Made by a program: the position numbers and the translations under genes | The notes under the pieces: generated by a model | Databases searched by the model: none | What the model saw: the letters and a program-made list of their open reading frames with translations, nothing else | Told to the model about the DNA's origin: nothing | In this document: positions 1 to 10,905 of the stretch, one piece after another | Layout: each line of letters opens with the position of its first letter | Position numbering within the stretch: position 1 is the stretch's first letter | Source: Hirundichthys speculiger | Lineage: Eukaryota > Chordata > Actinopteri > Beloniformes > Exocoetidae | NCBI GenBank assembly: GCA_018398805.1 | Contig: JAGFBZ010000699.1 | Span: forward strand, 289,619-353,618 | DNA: 64,000 nucleotides | Direction: 5' to 3'

Positions 1-535
1 AGCTAGTCTTGGTTAGCCTTCTTTCCAGGGGGCTAGCTTAGCTTTCCAGGGTTAGCCTTCTTTCCAGGGGCTAGGCTAGCTTATCCAGCTAGTCTTGGTT
101 AGCCTTCTTTCAGGGGGCTAGCTTAGGCTAGCTTATCCAGCTAGTCTTGGTTAGCCTTCTTTCCAGGGGGCTAGCTTAGGCTAGCTTATCCAGCTAGTCT
201 TGGTTAGCCTTCTTTCCAGGGGGCTAGCTTAGGCTAGCTTATCCAGCTAGTCTTGGTTAGCCTTCTTTCCAGGGGGCTAGCTTAGGCTAGCTTATCCAGC
301 TAGTCTTGGTTAGCCTTCTTTCCAGGGGGCTAGCTTAGGCTAGCTTATCCAGCTAGTCTTGGTTAGCCTTCTTTCCAGGGGGCTAGCTTAGGCTAGCTTA
401 TCCAGCTAGTCTTGGTTAGCCTTCTTTCCAGGGGGCTAGCTAGCTTAGGCTAGCTTATCCAGCTAGTCTTGGTTAGCCTTCTTTCCAGGGGGCTAGCTTA
501 GGCTAGCTTATCCAGCTAGTCTTGGTTAGCCTTCT
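1..535. repeat. 53-bp minisatellite inside the hAT element, about 10 copies
   Basis: The unit is about 53 bp and contains CTAGCTTAGGCTAGCTTATC followed by a TCTTGGTTAGCCTTCTTTCC segment and a G run. Most units are nearly identical; the first two are shortened by deletions. The same unit forms the array at 46145-46728, so it travels with this element family. Confidence 0.95.
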
Positions 536-717
536 TGTGTGAGCTTTTCAAATGGACTTTCAGATTCGTGGGTTTTTTTCTCCTTCAGAAGTATTCCACA
601 CATTGTATCACCTGCTTCTACAACAAGACACTTATTTATATCGTTAACACAGTCATAGTCAAAGAAATCCCAAATAGGACTGAGACGCTTTCTACCAACT
701 TTTGACGCAGCCATCAC
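526..717 (-). pseudogene. BED-zinc-finger-like transposase N-terminal fragment
   Basis: An open minus-strand segment of 63 residues starts MMAASKVGRKRLSPIWDFFD and ends where the minisatellite begins. The basic GRKR stretch, the S-x-I-W-x-F-F core and a following Cys (NKCLV) resemble the N-terminal BED finger of hAT transposases. The remaining finger ligands are not convincing and no catalytic domain follows, so this is a remnant. A near-identical fragment lies at 46717-46908. The hAT/BED assignment is inference from motif shape and the 8-bp duplication of the sister copy. Confidence 0.5.
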
Positions 718-997
718 TGCTGATCACTTTTTTTTTTGCAGTTGTTGTTGTACGGCGGAGTGAAGTTAATAGATTTCAAACGTTTATGAGGAAAAAAAAT
801 TACAAACACGAAAACGAAGGACGTTCTTAACATTATTATAGTTAATTTTAGTTTGTTTTATAAACACATAATACAGTTTCAGTTAGTTATCGTTTTTTTT
901 TTTTAATTCTCGTTTTTATTTTATTTTCAGTTAACGAAAATGTTTTTTCAATTCTAGTTTTCGTTATTTCGTTCGTTTTCGTTAACGATAATAACCT

Positions 998-1308
998 TGG
1001 TGTGTGTGTGTGAGTTCACAGTTGGTGTAAAAGCACACTTACCCATTTAAACATCGGGGCCCAGAAGAAAACTGTTTTTGGACCTGCAATGACAAAAAAA
1101 AAAAGAAAAAGAAATGAAAATCATGAGATTCTGTAGTTAGATGGATGATGTGACATTTTATATAGAGATTAACTCCCTGCAGCAGAGGAGAAGAAAATCT
1201 AAAATAAATCAGCGATTTATAATCTGTTTGGAACAGTAACATTTGTGTCCAGTTGATGCTGTATTAGAACCCTGAAGCTTGAAGTCCAAACGTTTCTGAT
1301 GGTTCAGT
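998..1308. other. mpc2 intron 1 sequence, no gene seen
   Basis: A short TG run is followed by about 300 bases with no recognised coding or repeat signature. The short minus-strand open frame here is lysine/phenylalanine-rich because of A/T runs and is not credible. Confidence 0.5.
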
Positions 1309-2286
1309 TAGTTCTGGGCGGTATACCGGTTCATACCGGTATACCAGTGTTTATTTTTCTTATGATATTAATCTTCATATACTGTAATACCGGTGAGTAT
1401 GTACTGTAGCGTACACAACGTTGGGAACGCCGCGCGGTGGAACGTAAGTGCCGCAGAACATTGTTTGACAGGGGACTGTTTAGCAGTTGCACTGGAGGCG
1501 CAACACGCTACTAGTTTCTGGTTAAACGGTGATGGATGCTAACAGAGAAAGTCCCGAAGTGGAAGCTCCAGAACGGCAACATGAGACTGAGGAACTTCTT
1601 CCTGAACCAGGAGCCGTGGATAATGTTGCCGAGCTAAAGTTGTAGCCGCGGGAGGCTACGCCAGCAATCTGCTGCTTTATATGCTGCTACAGGATCATCC
1701 TTTTTTTTTTTTTCAAAACTTGAATATTGCAAGTTGCATACTTTGTTTACTATTTATTTGTTGAAATATCTCGCGAACATTGTTTACATTGTGTAGTTAT
1801 TGTTGATTCTTTTTTACAAAATATGTTTTTTCAAGTTGTTTGCAAAATGTGAAAAATAAAAGGGTTCTGTATTTTAACTGCAACTATCATCATCCTGATT
1901 CCTTCACTTAATCAGAATAACGAGTGCCACCTCTTTGTAAATAGTATCATTTTGTGAGGCCATGCAAACCTGTATTAATACTAGTGTAGATATGAATGTT
2001 TTTCTACAATATTCACTCCTCCTGACAGTAAAATAGGTCATTCTAAGACAATTTACTGCAGCAATTCCTCTAAATGATTAGAAAATGTGGTTAACACCCA
2101 GTTGAGGCTTAAAAAAAAAATATATATATATATAATAAATATAAAATAAAATAAATAAATAAACATAAATATAAAAAAATATAATAAAGATATAATAATA
2201 AAGATATATATATAAATTATATATAATAAAGATATAATTTTGAAAAATACCGTGACATAAATTTTTGGTCATTCCGCCCAGCACTA
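1309..2286 (+). mobile_element. hAT-type MITE, family starting TAGTKCTGGGCGGTA
   Basis: The ends are inverted repeats: TAGTTCTGGGCGG on the left and the complement of TAGTGCTGGGCGG on the right. Flanking 8-mers GGTTCAGT and AGTTCTGT match at 6 of 8 positions, consistent with an eroded hAT target duplication. A sister copy lies at 31208-32037. The right interior holds an AT-rich (TA/TAAA)n expansion at about 2110-2235 that the sister copy lacks. Confidence 0.8.
1532..1645 (+). pseudogene. Short coding remnant inside the MITE
   Basis: An ATG opens 37 codons rich in Glu and Pro (starts MDANRESPEVEAPERQHETE), then a stop. The sister copy at 31431 begins the same way but has a TAA after the codons for the PER motif. 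The sister also keeps about 48 bp that are deleted here. I do not recognise the protein. It looks like the leftover 5' end of the parent transposon's coding region. Confidence 0.35.
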
Positions 2287-2360
2287 AGTTCTGTTCAGTT
2301 GTGTTTTATCTGGAAGCCTTTGACCTCTGAAATGCTCCCGTAAACATGAAGCAATCAAGG

Positions 2361-2405
2361 CTCCAGGTGGACGTCCTCCAGGTGGACGTCCTCCAGGTGG
2401 ACGTC
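2361..2405 (+). repeat. 15-bp direct repeat, three copies
   Basis: CTCCAGGTGGACGTC is repeated three times without mismatch, just left of the 12-bp array. Confidence 0.9.
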
Positions 2406-2686
2406 AGTGTTGTAACGCGGTATCACAAACCATCACACCACCAAACGCCAGCAAGTGTCTGGATGTCATGCGTGTTAAACTGCATCTCTCTCAGTACTGT
2501 TGCAGAGCTTCCACGCTGCTGGACAGAACGACGCATAAATTAGCTCAAGGAGAAAAAACAGAGGAAAAAGAAAAGCTGCTGGCTCAAGGTCAGTATCTCC
2601 TAGCGAAGCAGCGGGCTAAACAAAACCAAGGACACCTGTCACAGCCAATCACCTCTGAGGGAGTCGGCGTTAGTCGCCGCCCCTTC

Positions 2687-4410
2687 ATACCTGCTCCATA
2701 CCTGCTTCACACCTGCTCTATACCTGCTCCATACCTGCTTCATACCTGCTCCATACCTGCTTCATACCTGCTCCATACCTGCTTCATACCTGCTCCATAC
2801 CTGCTTCATACCTGCCTCATACCTGCTTCATACCTGCTCCATACCTGCTTCATACCTGCTTCATACCTGCCTCATACCTGCTTCATACCTGCTTTATACC
2901 TGCCTCATACCTGCTTCACACCTGCTTCACACCTGCCTCATACCTGCTCCATACCTCCTTCATACCTGCCTCATACCTGCTTCATACCTGCTTTATACCT
3001 GCTTCATACCTGCTTCATACCTGCTTCATACCTGCCTCATACCTGCTTCATACCTGCTTCATACCTGCCTCATACCTGCCTCATACCTGCCCCATACCTG
3101 CTCCATACCTGCTTCATACCTGCTCCATACCTGCCTCATACCTGCCTCATACCTGCCTCATACCTGCTTCATACCTGCTCCATACCTGCTTCACACCTGC
3201 TCCACACCTGCTCCATACCTGCTTTATACCTGCTCCATACCTGCTTTATACCTGCTCCATACCTGCCTCATACCTGCCTCATACCTGCTCCATACCTGCC
3301 TCATACCTGCTTCATACCTGCTTCATACCTGCTCCATACCTGCCTCATACCTGCCTCATACCTGCCTTCATACCTGCTTCCTACCTGCTTCATACCTGCT
3401 TTATACCTGCTCCCTGCCATACCTGCTCCATACCTGCTTCTACCATACCTGCTCCATACTGCTTTATACCTGCTCCATACCTGCCTCATACCTGCTCCAT
3501 ACCTGCCTCATACCTGCTCCATACCTGCTCCATACCTGCTTCATACCTGCTTCATACCTGCTTTATACCTGCTCCATAACTGCTCCATACCTGCTTCATA
3601 CCTGCTTCATACCTGCTTCATACCTGCTTTATACCTGCTCCATACCTGCTTCATACCTGCTTTATACCTGCTCCATACCTGCCTCATACCTGCTCCATAC
3701 CTGCTCCATACCTGCCATACCTGCTCCTCATACCTGCCTCATACCTGCTCCATACCTGCTCCATACCTGCTTCATACCTGCTTCATACCTGCCTCATACC
3801 TGCTCCATACCTGCTCCATACCTGCCTCATACCTGCTCCATACCTGCTTCATACCTGCTCCATACCTGCTTCATACCTGCTTCATACCTGCTCCATACCT
3901 GCTTTATACCTGCTTTATACCTGCTCCATACCTGCCTCATACCTGCTCCATACCTGCCTCATACCTGCTCATACCTGCTTCATACCTGCTCCATACCTGC
4001 TCCATACCTGCTTCATACCTGCTTCATACCTGCTTTATACCTGCTTCATACCTGCTTCATACCTGCTCATTACCTGCTCCATACCTGCTCCATACCTGCT
4101 ATACCTGCTTCATACCTCTTAAACCTGCTTTAACCTACCTGCCCTCATACCTGCTCCATACCTGCCTCATACCTGCTCCATACCTGCCTCATACCTGCTC
4201 CATACCTGCCTCATACCTGCTCCATACCTGCCTCATACCTGCCTCATACCTGCTCCATACCTGCTTCCATAACCTGCTTCATACCTGCTCCAATACCTGC
4301 TTCATACCTGCTTCATACCTGCTTCATACCTGCTTCATACCTGCTTCATACCTGCCCATGCTACCTGCCTTGCTCAACCTACCTGCTCCATACCTGCTCC
4401 TACAGTCGTC
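2687..4410 (+). repeat. 12-bp minisatellite (CATACCTGCTYC), about 140 copies
   Basis: The unit CATACCTGCTTC varies mainly at two positions (CTCC, CTTC, CCTC, CTTT). Occasional indels occur from about 3360 on. The unit length is a multiple of three and stop-free in one frame, which creates a 691-residue open frame of HTCFIPASYLL-type repeats. That frame is an artefact of the array. The array lies in intron 1 of mpc2 on the opposite strand. Confidence 0.95.
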
Positions 4411-4876
4411 CTTGACTTCAGGAAGTCCAGCTGCACCTTCACAGACAAAACAAAGTCCCGAGCGTCCCTGGAGACGCCAGTCACTCCTTAATCTGACTTC
4501 TCTAGGAGTTGATATCAGGTCACTGAGGCCTCAGCACCAGTGAGATGTGCTTAACGAACAGGAGATAACGATGCAGCTGATTAAGAGCAAGAAATCAAGA
4601 CGGAACGACGGGTCCTTTTTTCTTCTGTTTTGTTTTGGAACAAAACTGCTGTGTGTTTGAAGTATTTCTGGCAGCTGATTCTCCTTTATTTATGCTGCTC
4701 ACACTAAACAGAAACGAGGCCACTCAGGGTTTTAATTTCCAGCTGAAATCACCTGCAGATGCAGGTAAATATTCACATTTAGGATCAGATCTGGTGTCTG
4801 TACTGTTCTTTGTTTTTAAATTTAAGTACTTAAGTGCTTTCTGTTGTTACTTGTTGTTATTATTTATTACTACCAC
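4411..4876. other. mpc2 intron 1 sequence, no gene seen
   Basis: No coding signature or recognised repeat was seen between the 12-bp array and the next MITE. Confidence 0.5.
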
Positions 4877-5494
4877 TAGTGCTGGGCAATATGACAATAC
4901 ATATCGTGGGGACAATATAAAAGTGTATATCGTGCCATTTCTCTTCTATCGTTTCTATCGTTTCTAACCTAATTTTATCAATTATTACAGAAAATATGTA
5001 ATTAAATAACCTGCAATGATAAATTTGATAGAAACATATCTACTTCTACAAAGTAGCCTTTTATGTTTGCACTTTTATTCATGGTTAATGCCTTAAACAG
5101 AGTTCTCTTCAACCCTGATGTTTACTTTAGACACTTTATATTGGTTTGCAAACTTTGCACTACAAGGTTACAGATTTCAGAAAGTTGAAAAATAATTTGT
5201 GTTTATTTTTTATAGCTGAACTTCAGTGCAAAAATGTGTTTTTCCTCTCAGAAACTGTTGTGCACTTTTAAAAAAATGTGAAAGCTACTGTACCTCTGTA
5301 CCTACCTGTTTTTGCTGCACTAAAATGTATGTTTGTGACAGTTCAGCTAAATGTCCTTTCAAAATAAAGTTGAAAAGTAAGCAATGAAATTTTTGTCAAA
5401 CTTTTCAGAGAATAACTGAAAACATACTTTATTATGGTATATCGCGATATATATCGTTATCGTGATATAAAATAGTCCATATCGCCCAGCACTA
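4877..5494 (+). mobile_element. hAT MITE, TAGTGCTGGGCAATATG family, perfect 8-bp TSD
   Basis: The terminal inverted repeats are TAGTGCTGGGCAATATG and, at the right end, CATATCGCCCAGCACTA. The element is flanked on both sides by ACTACCAC (4869-4876 and 5495-5502), a perfect 8-bp target duplication diagnostic of hAT insertion. The interior is non-coding and ends in ATATCG-rich subterminal repeats. A sister copy is at 36640-37280. Confidence 0.93.
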
Positions 5495-5502
5495 ACTACC
5501 AC

Positions 5503-5994
5503 TGCAGTAACACTTTAAATCTGCCATTCCTATAAATGCACAGCTCCTCTTTAAACTTATCCAGTCTGCACTTTAACCACTTTATTCACACAGTCACATG
5601 TTTACATCCTCTATGGGACAATTTAAAATTTGTTTTCCTGATTTGAACAGAATGAAGCATTTTTTTTTCTCTTTGATTGTAACCGTTTGTTGCGTTTTTG
5701 CATAACTTATGAAACCTGTCAAACTTTATAACTCGACACTGGCTCCAGAGCACAAACGCGCACGTGTTACGTTTCATCTCCAGCCTGAGCTGTTATCTGG
5801 GCTCAGAGTAGATTACGGTCTGCAACGGCGTCACATGAAAATAAAGACTTTCTCATCCAGATGCGGCGGCAGCTGCTCCGGTTTCTCCCCCCGCGGCGGA
5901 AACACGCCGGTGACCGCCAGCTCCGCCGCAGCCGGACGGACCAGAACACCCGAACGGAACCGCGAACAACCCGCCCCTCAATGCATCGCGTTAC
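5503..5994. other. mpc2 intron 1, promoter-proximal sequence
   Basis: The left part is ordinary AT-rich sequence. From about 5840 it becomes CpG-rich as part of the mpc2 CpG island. No exon is seen here; mpc2 exon 2 must lie left of the window. Confidence 0.6.
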
Positions 5995-6088
5995 CTGCCG
6001 GGTGGTTGTAGAGAGGTCTCAGCTTGGCGGGCAGGATGTGCTCGATCCTGTCCAGGATCCTGTGGTAGGAGGCTCGGAGCGCAGCCAT
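5995..6088 (-). CDS. mpc2: mpc2 coding exon 1 (partial gene)
   Basis: Mpc2 is one half of the heteromeric pyruvate carrier of the mitochondrial inner membrane, pairing with Mpc1 to import pyruvate for oxidation. The minus strand reads ATG at 6088-6086, then 31 codons plus one base, to a GT donor (GTAACG) at 5994. The peptide starts MAALRASYHRILDRIEHILP and ends in LRPLYNHPA with a split Gly codon. This matches the conserved vertebrate MPC2 N-terminus (amphipathic helix, then KLRPLYNHPAG). The intron is phase 1. The transmembrane helices are encoded by later exons, which I could not find in 1-5994, so intron 1 exceeds 5.9 kb. The start is the first ATG of an otherwise uninterrupted CpG-rich leader. 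The gene is divergent from dcaf6. Confidence 0.92.
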
Positions 6089-6440
6089 GACGGTCCTGAA
6101 GACGCTAGCTCTCTAAACTGTCGGCCGGATAAACTGTCTCTAACGGCCGCGGGGATCGACCGACCGTCTCTCGTCGTGACGCAAATAAGAGCCGGGGCGG
6201 TTTGAGGTTGGGAGAGGATGCTGCTGTCCGACTGTCGACCTTCCCCCGGCGGCTCTATCTCATGCTAACCGTCGGTAGCTTCGTGACGGACACGACGAGG
6301 TGACTTTCTGTGGAGACGCAACCTTCCGCGTGAAGGGGCGGGGCTTATGGTAGTGCGCGACTCTCATTGGTCCACCGAGCAAGGACCGCGATGTGATTGG
6401 TTTATGGGAAGCTGTTGGTTTTCCAGACCAATGTTTCCCT
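6089..6440 (-). promoter_or_regulatory. mpc2: mpc2 promoter and 5' leader, CpG island
   Basis: The region upstream of the mpc2 start is CpG-rich. It has a GC box GGGGCGGGGC at 6335-6344 and three CCAAT-type boxes: ATTGG at 6366-6370 and 6396-6400 (CCAAT on the minus strand), and CCAAT at 6428-6432 on the plus strand. A GC box plus clustered CCAAT boxes is typical of TATA-less housekeeping promoters. The exact transcription start cannot be read from sequence. Confidence 0.65.
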
Positions 6441-6917
6441 TTCAGGTGGAAAAATGTCAAAGGAAGAAGGTGAACGCCGAGTTTAAAAAATTGAAATAAA
6501 AAGTGGAATACTTTTATTTGTTTTCTTATGCTTAAGCCTCTCTTGAATAATTTTAAAGAATAATTAAAAAAAATTTAAAATTATCTATTTATTGTTGAAA
6601 AAAAAAGCCCTTACTACAATGTTGAATTTCCCTACTGGGATCAATAAAGTATTTTTCATTTCATTTTCATTTTCATTTCACTTTCTGAAGTAGGAGCAAG
6701 TCCCCCACCAGTCGCCCACTAACATATAAGCTCCAACCCCCCCACAAAGGACTGAAGCAGGTATAAAAAAAACATGAATGAATATTGAGGTGATTCAGTA
6801 TCTCCTGAGAAGGTAAATTCAGTTCTTTCCCACTCATTGAGTGACATTTAGGAGTTACAGAAAAAGTAAAAGAAATAAAATAAAAAAAAGAAGAATGCCA
6901 CATAGCAAATGTATAAC
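6441..6917. other. Intergenic, no gene seen
   Basis: AT-rich sequence. At about 6620-6655 there is a short relic (TTCCCTACTGGGATCAATAA) of a motif common at the 3' ends of dispersed fish repeats. Confidence 0.45.
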
Positions 6918-7278
6918 CAGTGATTCCCAAAGTGTGGGCCGTCGTGGTACCGCAGGTGGGCCGTGAGAGGTCATTAAAAATAGACAAATGTGTTTTAAAT
7001 CCTCGATTAAAAAAAAAAAAAAGGTTTTAATTACTGTAAAATATTTATTATGTGATTTAAAAATATTTAGAAATAATAAAACAAACCAATTGAGTGTTAT
7101 TCTACTGTCATCTTAATATGACAAATGTCACCTTATTTGTTGACCCCTTACATTAGTATTGGAATGTAGCTTTTAGTCTTGTATGTTGATCACAGTGGTG
7201 ATTGAAAGTTTGAGTGGGCTGCAGAGATTTTTCACATTTCAAATTGGGCCTTGGTGTCCTGAAGTTTAGGAACGGCTG
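6918..7278 (+). mobile_element. Charlie-like hAT MITE (CAGTGATTCCCAAAGT)
   Basis: It begins CAGTGATTCCCAAAGTGTGG and ends in AGTTTAGGAACGGCTG, an imperfect inverted repeat resembling hAT-Charlie termini. The interior matches 18589-19213 closely. I could not find a convincing target duplication. Confidence 0.65.
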
Positions 7279-7292
7279 TTCTAGAAGAACAA

Positions 7293-7617
7293 GAGTTGAG
7301 TTTCAGTCCTGGATGCACATCTGCTTTTATTCCTGCTGCAGCGCTGCCAGAACCAGAACTTCTCTGCACAGACAGAAGTCAGGTCAAGTCTCATGCTGGT
7401 ATAAAAAAAAAAAAAAATCCAGTATCCAGTATGTTTTTGTTCTTTTTGAAGTTTTACTTTGAGTGTCATCTTCAGTCTTCAGGTCTGATTGTGAAGATCT
7501 CAGTTTTGTCCTGTTGTTTAAACAGAACATTAATCAGGTTTGTTAAAACAGCCTTTTTTCACCTCTGTTATATTACAAAGACGAGCGTCACCTTCTCCCA
7601 GGATGATGCTCAAAAAC
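7293..7617 (+). repeat. Left arm of a long inverted repeat
   Basis: This stretch, beginning GTTGAGTTTCAGTCCTGGAT, reappears as its reverse complement at about 10481-10800. The arms enclose about 2.9 kb of LINE sequence. It may be the 3' region of the same LINE family duplicated in opposite orientation. Its open frames carry poly-A-derived lysines and are not genes. Confidence 0.8.
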
Positions 7618-8130
7618 ACATTTTTGTCAATTCTAGACTACATTATTGTAATGCGTTATTTGCAGGATGTCCAAGTAATTCTCTGAATAGCCTCCAGCTG
7701 ATCCGAAATGCAGCATCATGAGTGCTGACGGGAATCATCAAGAGAGATCACATCTCTCCTGTGTTAGCCTCCCTCCATTGGCCAAATTCAAACTGAATTC
7801 AAAATTCTGTTACTTGCATATAACGCCCTGAATGGTCAAACTCCTTGTTATTTACAAGACCTGATAACTCCTTATGCTCCTACTAGAGCTCTCTGCTGTC
7901 AGAAAGTAATTCCTAGAATATCCAAAAGTAGGCTTGGAGGACTGGCCTTCTGCTATCAGACACTTTGACACCACCTCCACCTTTAAAACTAAACTGATAA
8001 TATTTCTGTTTAGTAAAGTCTATAGTTAGTCTGAAGAATAGAGTGTCAGGGCTAACAGTCATAGCTACAGTTATAGAAATGACTGAAGACAAGACTAGAG
8101 CAGGCTGGTCTGAAACATAGAAATCATAGC
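7600..8130 (+). mobile_element. L2-like LINE, reverse-transcriptase C-terminus relic
   Basis: Broken frames read like the end of a non-LTR reverse transcriptase: a RLHYCNALFAGCPSNSLNSL stretch, QLIRNAAS, then after a frame change SLHWPNSN-type and ILLLAYNALNG-type segments. These match the familiar SRLDYCNAL / LHWLP motifs of L2/CR1-group LINEs. Stops and frameshifts make it non-functional. Confidence 0.7.
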
Positions 8131-8375
8131 TATGCTGCTATAGGTCTACACTGCAGGGAGACACCAATGTGATCTGCTGAGTGCTGTCCTCACCCTTCTC
8201 CTCTATTCTCTCTCCTCCTTTTCTCTTATTTCCTTCCTTATGCCATGGTGTAATTACAGCCTCAATGCTATTGTCTAGGACGCTAGGGGGCTCTGCGTTG
8301 CTAAACTCCATATCAACCAGAGGTCGAGGGAGGGAGTGTATTCTTCTAAAATAATGACTCTTGTCAAACCACAAA

Positions 8376-10230
8376 TATTAGATAAGAGAGGAACAGTCAG
8401 AGTGTCTGATCAGATAAATCTGCAAGAACACAGCATACAGTTTAGTTCCAGCTAACCTCAAACATGCAGGACTCAATGTCAGAGCTTTGAGTAACAAATC
8501 ATTCTTAATTAAAAGTTTCATTCCCTCACACAATCTTGATTTTATGTTTTTAACTGAGACATGGCTGGACAGAAACACAGCCAATGCAGTCCTGGTTGAA
8601 TCTAGTCCATCTAACTTCACCTCTGAAACACGACTAAACCAGAGGGGTGGTGGTGTTGGTGCCATATTCAGGGATAATATACTCACACACAAGTTATCAA
8701 TTGGTGTTTTTTCATCATTTGAATATGTGTCATTCAAAATGGAAATGAAACAATCATCCATTCTCTATATCGTCATTTACAAACCACCACAGACTTGTTT
8801 TATTGATGATTTTACTGAACTACTTTCAGTTGTTTGCACTGATTTTGACTGTTTGGTCATAACAGGAGACTTGAATGTGCATGTAGATGTAACCCATGAC
8901 AACCAAGCAAAAAAACTTACTGCTGTCCTTGAAATGTTCTCTAATTGCATCCATGAGCTATAAGGCGTTATCAGGAGACACGGCATTAATTTCCATAGTT
9001 ATGCTGATGACACACAGCTCTACATAGCCGTGTCTCCTGATGACACACGGCCAAAAGATGCCCTTTTAGAATGTATTTTAGATATCAAGTTATGGATAAG
9101 AATAATAATAATAAGGAATAAGAGCATTTATTGTCATTGAACCAGCGTCCCAGTACAACGAAATTGCATTCCAGTACATCATCCAAGAAACATATAAAAA
9201 ACAACAACAACATTTAGGACATGGATGTCGATGATGACTGAGGCTAAGCAACTAGTGTCGCTCCGCGCTAACTTAGATTGAAAAAGATAACATTGGGGAA
9301 GGAGGGGTGGAGGTTAAAAAAAGAACATCTCCCACTACGTGTCAAAAGGACACGTAGTGGGAGGGGAAAAAAAAACACCTCAGCACATTTAATTAAGCAT
9401 GTACAGACTTAACACAGGACATTGATAGAAACATGATGGCGGATAACCCAGTTTTGACAGTCTGTGCGCACGCAGCCAGGATGGCAGGTAACTTCTTACA
9501 GCTCAACCAGGACAAAACAGAAGTACTTGTCATCGGTCCTGATGCACACAGAGAAAAACTTAATCTAAAACTCAAAACCTTAGCTTTTAATACGTCTGAG
9601 CAGGTAAAAAACCTTGGTGTTATTTTAGATACAAAATTAAATTTTAATGCTCACATTAAAAGTATAGTTAAGAGTGGTTTTTATCATCTCAAGAACATTG
9701 CCAAAGTGCGGCCATTTTTGTCTCAAACCGACACAGAGACACTAATGCACGCTTTTATCACCTGTAGAATAGATTACTGTAACGCTCTTCTTTCTGGTCT
9801 CTAAAAAAACCATTACTGACATTATAACGTATATAATTATACAGCATCTTCAGAACTCTGCTGCACCAGTTTGGACCAGAAAGATTTTAAAATCTCTGCA
9901 CTGGTTACCTGTGTGCTTCAGAATCGATTTTAAGATCCTCTTAATGGTTTTTAAAGCTCTTAATGGTCTTGGTCCCAACTATTTATCTGATTTGCTTTTA
10001 TCATATGTGCCCTCTAGAAATCTCAGGTCTTCAGGCAGTGGCCTTTTAATTACTCCAAAAGTTTTAACTAAAACATATGGCGAGGCCTCTTTTTTACCAT
10101 TATGGCCCACGTTTATGGAACAGCTTGCCTGAGGACCTGAGGAAGATAGAAACTGTGAACATGTTTAAAAGCAAACTCAAGACCTACCTTTTTAGTCTAG
10201 CTTTTAACTAAATCTTACTTATTTATTGTG
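8376..10230 (+). mobile_element. L2-like LINE fragment: endonuclease end fused to RT C-terminus, interrupted
   Basis: The frame at 8487-8963 encodes part of an apurinic-type endonuclease: NLDFMFLTETWLD (substrate-loop Glu-Thr), then RGGGVGAIFRDN and VITGDLNVHVD (catalytic GDLN). Shortly after, FHSYADDTQLY-type residues at about 8990-9030 mark the reverse-transcriptase catalytic box, so most of the polymerase is deleted. A 0.4-kb insertion (about 9099-9484) splits the next part. The thumb/C-terminal region then resumes: QLNQDKTEVLVIG, VKNLGVILD and RIDYCNALLSG at 9485-9804, with more in a shifted frame to about 10130. It is dead; L2/CR1-group is inferred from these motifs. Confidence 0.8.
9099..9484. 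mobile_element. Unclassified 0.4-kb insertion in the LINE, with a perfect hairpin
   Basis: The LINE coding sequence breaks after the residues for DIKLW and resumes at MAGNFLQLNQDK. The intervening DNA contains (AAT)n, a GCATTTATTGTCATTGAACC segment like many dispersed fish repeats, and a perfect 15-bp stem: CTCCCACTACGTGTC at 9329-9343 and its complement at 9349-9363, with a 5-nt AAAAG loop. The boundaries are approximate and the class is unknown. Confidence 0.55.
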
Positions 10231-10480
10231 TTTTTAGCCTAATTTTTATTTTATTATCTTAACTTCTTAGTCTGGGTCTTAACTGAATCTATTTTATTAA
10301 TTGTATCTTTCACTATCTCTTAAGACTAGTTTTAATTGAATTTTATTTATCTTATTTTATTTTTTATTCTATTTTTTATTTTTTTTGTTTGACTAATTCT
10401 ACATTGTAAGTTGGGCATTTAACTGAATTTTATCTATTTTATTATTTTATTTTTTATGTTTTTTTATGTTGTATTTATGT

Positions 10481-10800
10481 TTTTGAGCATCATCCTGGGA
10501 GAAGATGACGCTCATCTTTGCAATATAACAGGTGAAAAAAGGCTGTTTTAACAAACCTGATTAATGTGCTGTTTAAACAACAGGACAAAACTGAGATCTT
10601 CACAATCAGACCTGAAGACTGAAGATGACACTCAAAGTAAAACATCAAATAGAACAAAAACAAACTAAATGATTTTTTCATTTATACCAGGATGAGACTT
10701 GACCTGACTTCTGTCTGTGCAGAGAGGTTCTGGTTCTGGCAGCGCTGCTGCTGCAGGAATAAAAGCAGATGTGCATCCAGGACTGAAACTCAACTCTTTT
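10481..10800 (-). repeat. Right arm of the long inverted repeat
   Basis: Reverse complement of about 7293-7617, from GAGCATCATCCTGGGAGAAG to the TCCAGGACTGAAACTCAACT end. Confidence 0.8.
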
Positions 10801-10905
10801 GATCTTGTTTGAGAACGAAGCATCTTACAGTCTCTGTAGTTCCGGAGACGCAGAACTCCGGAGAACGTAGTAATTTTTACATACATCACGAAATCCACTT
10901 ACATA

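Larger units (their letters stand above)
1..997. mobile_element. hAT-type DNA transposon, right part (left end outside window)
   Basis: The sequence matches the complete element at 45732-47189 in order: 53-bp minisatellite, BED-finger-like fragment, then an AT-rich end finishing in a GTTAACGATAATAACC-type terminus near 990-997. The left terminus and its target duplication lie before base 1. The complete copy has an 8-bp target duplication, which supports hAT. This piece sits in intron 1 of mpc2. Confidence 0.75.

Noticed and set aside
2468..4543. 691-codon plus-strand open frame of HTCFIPASYLL-type repeats
   Set aside because: It is produced by the 12-bp array, whose length is a multiple of three and whose unit lacks stops in this frame. 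No domain outside the array.
5503..5994. Search for mpc2 exon 2 in the left 6 kb
   Set aside because: No minus-strand segment resembling the conserved pyruvate-carrier transmembrane region was seen; remaining exons must be outside the window.
5709..6205. Plus-strand Arg/Pro-rich frames overlapping mpc2 exon 1
   Set aside because: Antisense shadows within the CpG island; the minus-strand MPC2 match with correct donor is decisive.
9225..9250. C/D snoRNA-like boxes (GATGATGA followed by CTGA)
   Set aside because: The two boxes are adjacent, not separated by a guide region, and there is no terminal stem.
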